A stretch of DNA of 35,624 nt, from assembly GCA_021202815.1 (NCBI GenBank), contig JAJQCG010000018.1, positions 1-35,624 of the forward strand, in the 5' to 3' direction. Below, piece by piece: positions 27,347 through 35,624 of the stretch. The DNA is from Lachnospiraceae bacterium. Its GTDB lineage: Bacteria > Bacillota > Clostridia > Lachnospirales > Lachnospiraceae. The notes under the pieces were generated by a model. It did not search any database. It saw nothing but the letters and a program-made list of their open reading frames with translations, and was not told the DNA's origin. Every line of letters starts with the position of its first letter. The first letter of the stretch is position 1. The position numbers and the translations under genes are program-made.

Positions 27347-28437
27347 ACATACTGCTGATCTCTTATGATTATTATGCATATGACGGACGGCTGCGCGAGC
27401 TGATCTGGGCGGCGAAGGAGCTCGGGAGAGTGACCTATATCACCCGGGCGTCCGAGGGTGAGGAGCCGCAGGAGGCTCTGCATATCCTCTATCCGGATCA
27501 CGGTTACAGTAATTTCATCCTCTTCGTGATGCAGCAGATCCAGCGGGTCGGCGCGCAGGATGTGATCTTTGCTGATAACCGCAAGGGCATCATCCCGGGC
27601 GTGATCGCGAAGAAGATGACGGGCGCACGCTATATGGTGCAGGACTGCCGGGAGCTCTATGACCGCAAAAGCGCGGTCGGCATTTCCGGACGGCTCGGCT
27701 GTATGGTGGATAAGCTCTTCACACGGTGTTCGGACGTGGTCATCGCGGCGAACGCTTACCGCGCAAAGATCATGGTGAAGAAATTCCGGCTGAAAGAGGA
27801 GCCGCTGAACTACGAGAATATCCGCAGTCTCCGCTATACCTCGCAGGAGAAGCGCGAGCTGGTGGAGCGGGAGTACGCGGGCTTCTTCGCGGAGAAGAAA
27901 TTCCGCATCATCTCCACGGCGGGCTGCGATATGAGCCGCACGACCGGGAAGATGATCGAGGCGATGAAGGGACTCGGGGAGGATTATGAGCTGCTTCTCG
28001 TCGGTGAGAGCGAGGAGGAGGACGAGCTGATCGCACGCGGTATGATTCAGGAGTCCGGGCTTACCAATGTGAAGATTTTCCCGCGCATGGACCAGGATCA
28101 TCTGAAATATTTTATCGGACACAGCCAGGTCGGCATGGTGACCTATCACCAGCGCGACCTGAACAATAAATACTGCGCGAGCGGGAAGATCTACGAATTT
28201 CTGTTTGAGGGAATTCCGGTCGTGACCTCCACGAATCCGCCACTTAAGGATTTCTGCGAGAAATACAAGGTGGGACGCGCCTCCGACGACTACGAGGCCG
28301 CGATCCGCGAGATCGCCGGGAACTACGCGCGCTGGATGGTCGCGGTGGAGCGCTTTGTGAGCCGCGTGGACGTGGAGCAGAACAATCACGCCCTGGCGGA
28401 GCAGATCCGAGAGCGGCTGAAGGAGAAGACGAGATGA
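27343..28437 (+). CDS. glycosyltransferase family 4
   Basis: ATGA overlap; MNILLISYDYYAYDGRLRELIWAAKEL; YMVQDCRELYDRKSAVG; KIYEFLFEGIPVVTSTNPPLKDF. Confidence 0.82.
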   Translation: MNILLISYDYYAYDGRLRELIWAAKELGRVTYITRASEGEEPQEALHILYPDHGYSNFILFVMQQIQRVGAQDVIFADNRKGIIPGVIAKKMTGARYMVQDCRELYDRKSAVGISGRLGCMVDKLFTRCSDVVIAANAYRAKIMVKKFRLKEEPLNYENIRSLRYTSQEKRELVEREYAGFFAEKKFRIISTAGCDMSRTTGKMIEAMKGLGEDYELLLVGESEEEDELIARGMIQESGLTNVKIFPRMDQDHLKYFIGHSQVGMVTYHQRDLNNKYCASGKIYEFLFEGIPVVTSTNPPLKDFCEKYKVGRASDDYEAAIREIAGNYARWMVAVERFVSRVDVEQNNHALAEQIRERLKEKTR

Positions 28438-29531
28438 GAAAGGTGATGCTGGTGTTCGGGACCAGGCCGGAGACCATCAAGATGTGTCCGCTGGTGAACG
28501 AGCTGAAGACGCGGCCGGGCATTGAGACCGTCGTCTGTGTGACCGGCCAGCACCGGCAGATGCTGGATCAGGTGCTCGAAGCTTTTTCGGTCGTGCCGGA
28601 CTATGATCTGTCGATCATGAAGGAGCGGCAGACCCTGTTTGATGTGACGACGAATATTCTGAACCACATCCGGGAGGTGCTGGAGAAGGTCGCGCCCGAT
28701 GTGGTGCTGGTGCACGGCGACACCTCTACGACCTTTGTGACGGCGCTCGCCTGCTTTTACCTGCAGATCCCGGTCGGACATGTGGAGGCGGGTCTGCGCA
28801 CCTACAACATCTACTCGCCTTATCCGGAAGAATTTAACAGGCAGGCGGTCAGTATCATTTCACAGTATAATTTCGCGCCGACCGAGCTCTCGAGGCAGAA
28901 CCTGCTGCGGGAGGGGAAGAATCCGGACACGATCTACGTGACCGGCAATACGGCGATTGACGCGCTGAAGACGACGGTGCGGGAAGACTATACGCATCCG
29001 GAGCTCGAGTGGGCGGCGGGCAGCCGTCTGATTCTGATCACGGCGCACCGCCGCGAGAATCTGGGCGAACCCATGCAGCATATGTTCCGCGCGATTCGTC
29101 GTGTCTGCGACGAGCATCCGGATATTCGCGCGATCTATCCGATTCACATGAATCCGGTCGTGCGGGAAACCGCGAACGCGATTCTCGGGGACGACGAGCG
29201 AATCCGGATTATCGAGCCGCTTGACGTGCTTGATTTTCACAATTTCCTCGCACGCAGCTATCTCATTCTGACGGACAGCGGCGGGATTCAGGAGGAGGCG
29301 CCGTCTCTCGGAAAACCGGTGCTCGTCATGCGCGATACGACCGAGCGCCCGGAGGGAATTGAAGCCGGTACACTGAAGCTGGTCGGCACAGACGAGCGTG
29401 TGATCTATGATAACTTTAAGCGTCTGCTCGAAGACCGGGCGGCCTATGAGGCCATGAGCACCGCGAGCAACCCCTATGGGGACGGCTTCGCGAGCAGGCG
29501 GATTGCCGACATTCTGGAAGGGAAAGCATGA
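28434..29531 (+). CDS. wecB: UDP-N-acetylglucosamine 2-epimerase (non-hydrolysing) or WbpI-like epimerase
   Basis: ATGA overlap; MLVFGTRPETIKMCPLVNEL; VCVTGQHRQMLDQVLEAF; VHGDTSTTF; GHVEAGLRTYNIYSPYPEEFNRQ; TAHRRENLGEPM; TDSGGIQEEAPSLGKPVLVMRDTTERPEGIEAGT. Confidence 0.95.
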   Translation: MRKVMLVFGTRPETIKMCPLVNELKTRPGIETVVCVTGQHRQMLDQVLEAFSVVPDYDLSIMKERQTLFDVTTNILNHIREVLEKVAPDVVLVHGDTSTTFVTALACFYLQIPVGHVEAGLRTYNIYSPYPEEFNRQAVSIISQYNFAPTELSRQNLLREGKNPDTIYVTGNTAIDALKTTVREDYTHPELEWAAGSRLILITAHRRENLGEPMQHMFRAIRRVCDEHPDIRAIYPIHMNPVVRETANAILGDDERIRIIEPLDVLDFHNFLARSYLILTDSGGIQEEAPSLGKPVLVMRDTTERPEGIEAGTLKLVGTDERVIYDNFKRLLEDRAAYEAMSTASNPYGDGFASRRIADILEGKA

Positions 29532-30729
29532 ATTTATATCTGCTGGTATTTTTGCTGCTGGCGGCGGGAGCCGTATTGGAACGTTTCCGCCCGCAGTATA
29601 AAAATTACATCTATGGAGTGTGCTGGGGGCTGATGACCGTGCTCCTGTGCCTGCGCTATGGGCAGGGTACGGATTATATCACTTACGAAGCGATCTACAA
29701 CTCGATCCCGCTGGTCGTCGATTTCTCCAGCGGTTATTTTTTCGGCGCGTCTCCGGAGATCGGCTGGCGGCTTCTGTGCGCGCTGTTCCGCGCCTTTGGC
29801 GCGCCGTTCTGGGTCTTTACGGCGGCGCTGGGACTTGCGGAGATGCTGCTGCTGCACCGGGTGCTGACGAAATATACGGCGTTTCGGACGGCGGGGCTTT
29901 TTCTCGCTTATCCGGTGCTTTTTATCGTATATATGCTGTCGGGCCTGCGGCAGGGCCTTGCCATGTGTCTGTTCCTGGGGATAGCGCTGCCGTTCTATCT
30001 GGAAAAGCGCTGGCTCGCGTATATTGTGAGTATCCTGCTCGCGTCGAGCTTCCATAAGGCAGGCTATATCTGGCTGATATGCCGATCGTATATTATCTCT
30101 CGACGAAAATCATGCTGGTGCTGGTCGCGCTGTCCGCGGCGGTCGGTCTGTTTTTGCAGATCCCGGCTGTGAGGGCCTGGATCCTGAAGACATTTCCCTC
30201 CTATCATCTGTGGCAGTTCCTGTATATGGGGGAGATCAGCCGCTTTGCCCTGGCGGAGCGCCTGATCAGCTGTGCGGTGCTGACAGCGCTCTGGTTCTGG
30301 CTGCGAAAAGCCGGGGAGGAGCTGGAGCAGTCCACTGAGTTGCTGCTGAAAGCCTATCTCTGCGGCCTGTGCCTGTATCTGCTGCTGATGCAGAACAGCT
30401 ACTATGCCAGCCGTTACGCGGCTGTGTTCAAGGTGCTTGAATGTGTGCTGGCGGTTCGCCTGCTGATGAAGGAGCGAAAGACGGCGAAAGCGGCGGCTGT
30501 GTTTTTCTTCGGGCTTACGCTGTTCATGGGACTGAAAAATATGAATGCGATGATCCGGGAGGGATTTTACGATTCTGCGCAGGTAAATCTCCTGAATTTT
30601 CCGTATGTATCCGTATTTCAGCAGGATCGGATCAATGACTATACCGCCTATGAGGAAAAGTATCCGGGGATTCTGGAAAGTCAGATGGAGGATCAGGAGC
30701 TGTGGCTTCTGGAGGACGGGACGGAGTGA
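29528..30729 (+). pseudogene. EpsG-like membrane protein (Wzy candidate), apparently frameshifted
   Basis: ORF 29528-30172 (LFLLLAAGAVLERFRPQYKNYIYGV; LRYGQGTDYITYEAIY; LSGLRQGLAMCLFL; SSFHKAGYIWLI) turns into non-membrane residues after about 30078. The membrane protein continues in another frame from MPIVYYLSTKIMLVLVALSAAVG (30079-30729). Confidence 0.6.
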
Positions 30730-30735
30730 AGAGCG

Positions 30736-31767
30736 ATGCGGTTTGAAATTTTGCTGACCGCCCTGCTGTTCTTCGGAGGGACATGCCTGACGGGATATGC
30801 GGTGCGGCGCCTGTTAAAGCTGAAAAAGGAAGGAATCGTCTGTTCCATCGTAGTGGGCGCGCTGTGCTGGTGGGCGCTGATGGAGCTGATTCTCGTGCCG
30901 ATGACCATGAAGCTCGCGAGCTTCAGCAGCTTTGTCGTCGTTTACAGCGCGGCGGCGATGCTTTTCGCGCTGGCGGGTCTGTTTTGCTGGCGGGATATTC
31001 TGGATGATTTAAAGACGTTTGCAGAAAACTGGAAACAGTATCTGACGCTGGGGCATCTTGCGGCGCTTCTGCTGATTGTGTTTGAACTGTGGTTCCTTCA
31101 TCATCACATGTATCTGGAGTGGGACGATACTTATTATGTAAACCTCGCGAACGTGGCGATCTCCTCGGACAGAATTTACTGGGTTTATCCGGAGACCGGC
31201 ACGCTGGTGGATTTCGACAAGCGCTATGTGCTCTCGCTCTGGCCGATTTTTTACGCGTGGCTCTCGAAGCTGACGGGCGTGGCGGCGACGGTGATGGCGC
31301 ACACGATCATGCCCTGGCTGATGATTCCGCTTGCCTATATGGTCTATATACTGATCGGGAAGCGGCTCTTTGAGGATAACGTGCAGCTGCAGGGAATGTT
31401 TCTGGCGTTCGCTGTTCTCGTCCATCTCTATATGAGCGGGGAGCACACGACGGGGCTGAGCTTTCTCACCATTACGCCGTGGGTGGGGAAGGGTATACTG
31501 GCGGCGATTATACTTCCGGCACTCTTTTACTGGCTTCTGCGCGCGATGCGGGACGGAGGCGCGAGGAACTGGATTATGCTGGGGGTTACGGGCCTGGGGG
31601 GCTGCCTGACGTCTTCCATGGGAATTATGCTCACGCCCCTGTTTGTCGGTATAGCGGTATTTCTGCTCACGCTGCAGAAGAGACAGATTCGTTACCTGGC
31701 ATACGGGATTCTCTCCTGTCTGCCCTGTATTCTGCTCGGACTCTATTATATTCGCCTGACACATTAA
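30736..31767 (+). CDS. polytopic membrane protein, N-terminal part of a DUF6077-like protein
   Basis: MRFEILLTALLFFGGTCLTGYAVRRLLKLKKEGI; YLEWDDTYYVNLANVAISSDRIYWVYPETG; LTSSMGIMLTPLF. Stop TAA 31765-31767, with the next ORF in the same frame. Confidence 0.65.
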   Translation: MRFEILLTALLFFGGTCLTGYAVRRLLKLKKEGIVCSIVVGALCWWALMELILVPMTMKLASFSSFVVVYSAAAMLFALAGLFCWRDILDDLKTFAENWKQYLTLGHLAALLLIVFELWFLHHHMYLEWDDTYYVNLANVAISSDRIYWVYPETGTLVDFDKRYVLSLWPIFYAWLSKLTGVAATVMAHTIMPWLMIPLAYMVYILIGKRLFEDNVQLQGMFLAFAVLVHLYMSGEHTTGLSFLTITPWVGKGILAAIILPALFYWLLRAMRDGGARNWIMLGVTGLGGCLTSSMGIMLTPLFVGIAVFLLTLQKRQIRYLAYGILSCLPCILLGLYYIRLTH

Positions 31768-31779
31768 AGGAGGTACGGC

Positions 31780-32580
31780 ATGCAGGAATTCCTGGAAATA
31801 GCAAAGACAGATTTTCTGGCAACCTTTGAGGGCGCGTGGATGCTTCCGCTCCTGCTGCTTAGCTGTGCGTTGATTCTGTGGAAAGAGCCGGACCGGACGA
31901 GGAAGGTTCTGCTCGGGGCGCTGCCGCTGGCCGCCATGATTGTCTACTGGCTTCCACCGACCGGGATGCTGCTCATGAAGCTGCTCGGGGAGAATGTCTA
32001 CTGGCGCGTCCTCTGGCTGATTCTGATTGCGGTGACGGTTCCCTATGCCCTCTGTCTTCTGCTTCGAAAGTGCAGCGGACTGCGCAGGCAGGCGGCGTTC
32101 CTCGCGTGCCTGGCACTGGTCGTTCTGTGCGGGACTCCCCTGCTTACTTCGGAGGAATTCCTGGATTCCGCGAATGAATATAAGATTCCGCAGTATGTGA
32201 TCGATGTCTGCGAGCTGCTGCCGGAAAATATCCACGCGATGGTCTCGAACCGGCTCATGCCCTATATCCGGCAGTACGACACCAGTATTACCCTGGAGTT
32301 CGCCCGCAATGATTATCGCTATCTGAATCCGGGCGAGGCGGACGATGACGAGGTTGGCCAGATGTATCTGGAAGTGCAGAAATCTGAAATCGATCTGTCG
32401 GTGCTCGCGCCGACGGCGAAGGCTGAGGGCTGCACCTTCCTGGTCTTTTCCAGTACGCGCACCTATATCGGCGAATGGGAAGACTACGGTTATGAGAAAT
32501 ACGCCTCGACGGAAGATTTCGATATCTTTGTGGACATGGACTATGAGGAAGGGCAGGATACGAGAAAGTGGGAGGACTGA
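31780..32580 (+). CDS. membrane protein, apparent C-terminal part of the same DUF6077-like protein
   Basis: TM segments followed by a soluble C-terminal region (SANEYKIPQYVIDVCELLPENIHAMVSNRLMPYIRQYD). AAAGGAGG RBS before ATG 31780. Same reading frame as the preceding ORF. Confidence 0.65.
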   Translation: MQEFLEIAKTDFLATFEGAWMLPLLLLSCALILWKEPDRTRKVLLGALPLAAMIVYWLPPTGMLLMKLLGENVYWRVLWLILIAVTVPYALCLLLRKCSGLRRQAAFLACLALVVLCGTPLLTSEEFLDSANEYKIPQYVIDVCELLPENIHAMVSNRLMPYIRQYDTSITLEFARNDYRYLNPGEADDDEVGQMYLEVQKSEIDLSVLAPTAKAEGCTFLVFSSTRTYIGEWEDYGYEKYASTEDFDIFVDMDYEEGQDTRKWED

Positions 32581-34850
32581 GAAAGACGGCTCTGCTTCTC
32601 GGCATCACGGTCTTAAGTCTGCTGGCCGGTGAAGCTCTGAGGCATTTTATGGAGCCGGGACAGACTGTCTGTATCAATGAAATCTGCAGCAGTAACAAAC
32701 GCGTGGCGGCAGATTCCTATGGCGAGTGCAGTGATTATATCGAGCTTTACAATGCCTCGGACAGCCCGGTGTCGCTGTCCGGCTGGTATCTGTCGGATGA
32801 TACGGAGGACCGGAAGAAAGCCGCGCTCCCGGATGTTACGATTGAGCCGGGGGGCTATCTCGTCCTTTTCGCGAACGGACGGGACGACAGCGAGGACTCA
32901 TTGCCTTTTAAAATCAGCGCCGCCGGGGGAGAGACCATCCTGCTGACAGATTCGGAGGGAAATACGATGGACTCTGTGGTGGTGCCGGAGCTGAAAGCGG
33001 ACACGGTCTATGCGAGAAGCTCTGACGGTTCCGATACGTGGGCGGTTCTGGAAGCATCCCCGGGCGTGTCAAACGACGGGAGCGCTGTAGCGCGGGAGGC
33101 GACGCTCGAGGAGCCGGTCTTCTCCGTGGAGGGCGGCTTCTATGACGAGGCCTTCTATCTGGAGATTCAGGCGAAAGAGGGCGAGACCGTCTACTACACG
33201 CTGGATGGCAGCGAGCCGACGGCGCAGTCGGAGGTCTACACAGAAAGTATTCTGATCGAGGACGCCAGTGCGAATCCCAACGTATACAACGCCATTCAGA
33301 ATGTGACGACGGACTGGCTCGATTACACGCCGACGGAGGAGAATGTGGACAAGGGCACGGTGGTTCGCGCGATCGCTGTGGATGAGGACGGAAATTTCAG
33401 CGAGATTGCCACGGCCACCTACTTTGTCGGGCTGGACGCCTACGAGGACGCGGACGTACTGTCCCTGGTGGCGGATCCGGAGGAGCTGTTTGGCGAGGAC
33501 GGCATCTATGTCACGGGAAAGGAATATGACGAGTGGTACCTGTCCGGCTCTGAAGAGGAGGAGCCGACGCCGAACTATGAGCAGAAGGGCGCTCTGTGGG
33601 AGATCGACTGCAATCTGGAAATGTTTGAGTCCGGCGGGAGCGTGCTGAACCAGTCGGCCGGTCTGCGGATACAGGGCGGTTCTTCCCGGGCGTCCGCAAA
33701 GAAGCGCTTCAGCGTTTACGCGCGGGAAGAGTACAGCGGCAGCGATTATTTCGACTATGAAATCCTGGAAGGGAAGCAGCTGCACTCCTTCGCGCTGCGG
33801 TCCGGCTTCGCGAATGTGGCGATGCAGGAGCTGGTGGAGGAGCGGAGCGTCGGCACGCAGTCTGCGCGGGAGGTGGTCGTCTTCCTGAACGGAGAATACT
33901 GGTACACGACCTATATCCAGGAGAAATACAGCAAATATTACCTCAGCGAAGAGTACGGCGTCGATATGGAGGATGTGGCAATCCTCCGGAACTACTCGGT
34001 GACCGGGAGCTCGGACAGCTCCATGGAGGCCGAATTTGCCGAACTGATGGCCTTTTTTCAGAGCGGGGATTTCTCCACAGAGGAGGCCTTTGAGGAGGCC
34101 TGCGAAAGGATCGATATGCAGAGCTATATCGATTTCATGGTTACCAACATTTATCTGTGCAATATGGACATGTCCGACCGCTACAACCAGCTGACATGGA
34201 GAACCTGTGAGGACGATGGGACGGAATACGGGGACGGGAAATTCCGCTGGCTCCTCTATGATCTGGACTATGTGGAGACGAATCATCTGGATTTCTATGA
34301 GGTCGACAATATGGCGGAGCTGAACTCCTTCACTGCGCCGATCCGCTTTGACGTGAACGGTTCGTCGATGGACGAGATGATTCTTTTCAGCGCGCTGCGC
34401 GATAATGAGAGCTTCCGGGAGCAGTTTGTCACCTCCTTCCTGGATATGGCGAATACCTGCTTTTCGGTGGAGCATGCGACGGAGGTGCTGGAAAAGTGGG
34501 GCGAGGACATCCACTGGCACGATGATTTTTTCCTGCTCCGTTTTGACTACGCGGCGGAGTACCTGGCGGAGGAATTCTCGCTGACAGGAACGCTGGAGGA
34601 ACTGACGCTTTCAATCAATGATACCGGGGGAGGGAGCGTGCAGCTGAACACCTGCACGCCGGATCTTTCGGACGGATCCTGGAGCGGGAAATATTATACG
34701 GATTATCCGGTCACTCTGACGGCAGTGGCGGCGAGCGGCTATCGCTTTATCGGCTGGACCGGCAGCTTCACGGGCAGCGAAGAGACGATCACGGTGGATC
34801 TTGCCGGAGGCGGCGCACAGATCGAGGCCGTGTTTGAAAAAATCGAGTAA
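32568..34850 (+). CDS. secreted lamin-tail domain / chitobiase-C-like / CotH kinase family protein with C-terminal bacterial repeat domain
   Basis: GTG start; signal anchor; VCINEICSSNKRVAADSYGECSDYIELYNASDSPVSLSGWYLSDD (LTD); VYYTLDGSEPTAQSEVY (CHB_HEX-like); SAGLRIQGGSSRASAKKRFSVYAREEY, IQEKYSKYYLSEEYG, FRWLLYDLDYVE (CotH); YYTDYPVTLTAVAASGYRFIGWTGSF repeat domain. Confidence 0.87.
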   Translation: MGGLRKTALLLGITVLSLLAGEALRHFMEPGQTVCINEICSSNKRVAADSYGECSDYIELYNASDSPVSLSGWYLSDDTEDRKKAALPDVTIEPGGYLVLFANGRDDSEDSLPFKISAAGGETILLTDSEGNTMDSVVVPELKADTVYARSSDGSDTWAVLEASPGVSNDGSAVAREATLEEPVFSVEGGFYDEAFYLEIQAKEGETVYYTLDGSEPTAQSEVYTESILIEDASANPNVYNAIQNVTTDWLDYTPTEENVDKGTVVRAIAVDEDGNFSEIATATYFVGLDAYEDADVLSLVADPEELFGEDGIYVTGKEYDEWYLSGSEEEEPTPNYEQKGALWEIDCNLEMFESGGSVLNQSAGLRIQGGSSRASAKKRFSVYAREEYSGSDYFDYEILEGKQLHSFALRSGFANVAMQELVEERSVGTQSAREVVVFLNGEYWYTTYIQEKYSKYYLSEEYGVDMEDVAILRNYSVTGSSDSSMEAEFAELMAFFQSGDFSTEEAFEEACERIDMQSYIDFMVTNIYLCNMDMSDRYNQLTWRTCEDDGTEYGDGKFRWLLYDLDYVETNHLDFYEVDNMAELNSFTAPIRFDVNGSSMDEMILFSALRDNESFREQFVTSFLDMANTCFSVEHATEVLEKWGEDIHWHDDFFLLRFDYAAEYLAEEFSLTGTLEELTLSINDTGGGSVQLNTCTPDLSDGSWSGKYYTDYPVTLTAVAASGYRFIGWTGSFTGSEETITVDLAGGGAQIEAVFEKIE

Positions 34851-34874
34851 ACACGGCGAGGAGGGAAAGAGAGT

Positions 34875-35624
34875 ATGAGCAGAATATGGAGAAAAATACA
34901 GGGTGTCAACGGCTTGATTCTGGGCGTTTATCTGCTGATCGTGGCTGCCGTCAGCCTTTACTACGCGCTCGCGGGAGTCTCCGGATTATCCGGCAAAATC
35001 AAGCTGGCGCTGATGGCGATCGGCTGCCTGATTGCGATTCTTGTCGCGCCGCTTATCATTCGCGGGATACAGAAGATCCCGCCCAGTGTTCTCGAACCGA
35101 CGGCAATGAGTCGGAAGAAACGAATCGGCTTCCTGTGCGGAGTCTGGATCGTATCCTTTCTGGTGTTGCTGCTGTGGTACATCGGCTTTTATCCGGGCGT
35201 CATTATTTTTGACACGGTGGAGCAGCTGCAGCAGGCGCTCAGCGGGAGCTATAACGACTGGCATCCCGCCCTGCACACGCTTCTGACCTTTACGCTGCCG
35301 CTTGCGCTGACGAACGGCTGGACCGGCTCCATCGTCTTCTTTCAGATCCTTTTCTTTGCGACGGTGCTGAGCTATCTGTATGCCGTGCTTTCAAAGCTGG
35401 TCAATCATAAAATTGTGCTCGGAATCATCCTGTTTATCCTGATCAATCCGATTACCGGAAAGATGAGCGTGCATCCTCTGAAGGATACCTCGATGGCGCT
35501 GTGGGGTACGCTGCTCCTCCTGTATGCGCTGCAGACCTGTTACTCTCATGTGGAGTGTATGAAGAGAGTTTGGCATAAGCTTCTGTTAGCAGTCGTATTT
35601 GTGATTACCAAACTGGTGCGGCAC
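34875..35624 (+). CDS. DUF6020-like polytopic membrane protein, truncated by the window edge
   Basis: Open from ATG 34875 (after GAGGAGGGAAAG) to 35624 without a stop; absent from the supplied ORF track. MSRIWRKIQGVNGLILGVYLLIVAAVSLYY...IGFYPGVIIFDTVEQLQQALSGSYNDWHPALHTLLTFTLP...LKDTSMALW. Confidence 0.82.
   Translation, partial: MSRIWRKIQGVNGLILGVYLLIVAAVSLYYALAGVSGLSGKIKLALMAIGCLIAILVAPLIIRGIQKIPPSVLEPTAMSRKKRIGFLCGVWIVSFLVLLLWYIGFYPGVIIFDTVEQLQQALSGSYNDWHPALHTLLTFTLPLALTNGWTGSIVFFQILFFATVLSYLYAVLSKLVNHKIVLGIILFILINPITGKMSVHPLKDTSMALWGTLLLLYALQTCYSHVECMKRVWHKLLLAVVFVITKLVRH

Noticed and set aside
33069-34520. 483-aa minus-strand ORF
   Set aside because: Shadow of the CotH gene; no conserved motifs.

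Overview
This 35.6 kb window is a surface-polysaccharide (capsule or wall glycan) biosynthesis locus. It probably comes from a moderately high-GC Clostridia/Lachnospiraceae-like Firmicute, which is my inference from gene content. The left arm carries divergent rfbB/rfbA (minus) and a secreted GH25 muramidase (plus). Next comes an operon with an O-antigen polymerase-like protein, a GT11-like fucosyltransferase, two large membrane proteins and a GT2. A single reverse-strand GT4 then separates it from a long plus-strand operon that runs off the right edge. That operon encodes a bacillosamine-type start (UDP-sugar 4,6-dehydratase, aminotransferase, PglC-like phosphoglycosyltransferase). The module I find most interesting spans about 16.3-29.5 kb. 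It contains two LysA/ODC-fold PLP decarboxylases, an ATP-grasp enzyme, a stand-alone DltA/NRPS-like adenylation enzyme, a stand-alone acyl carrier protein and an LpxD-like left-handed beta-helix acyltransferase. It also contains a Gfo/Idh oxidoreductase, a WbpE/GnnB-like sugar aminotransferase, a WecB-type 2-epimerase, two GT4s and a GtrII-like GT. I propose that it makes an amino-acid-derived acyl group on a carrier protein, with possible decarboxylation as in butirosin BtrI/J/K, and transfers it to a 3-amino (or 4-amino) nucleotide sugar before glycan assembly. Downstream are an apparently frameshifted EpsG-like gene, a DUF6077-like gene split by one in-frame stop, a secreted lamin-tail/CotH-kinase protein and a truncated second DUF6020-like membrane protein missing from the ORF track. 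I found no tRNA, rRNA, CRISPR or transposase. All family assignments come from reading motifs by eye; no searches were run.
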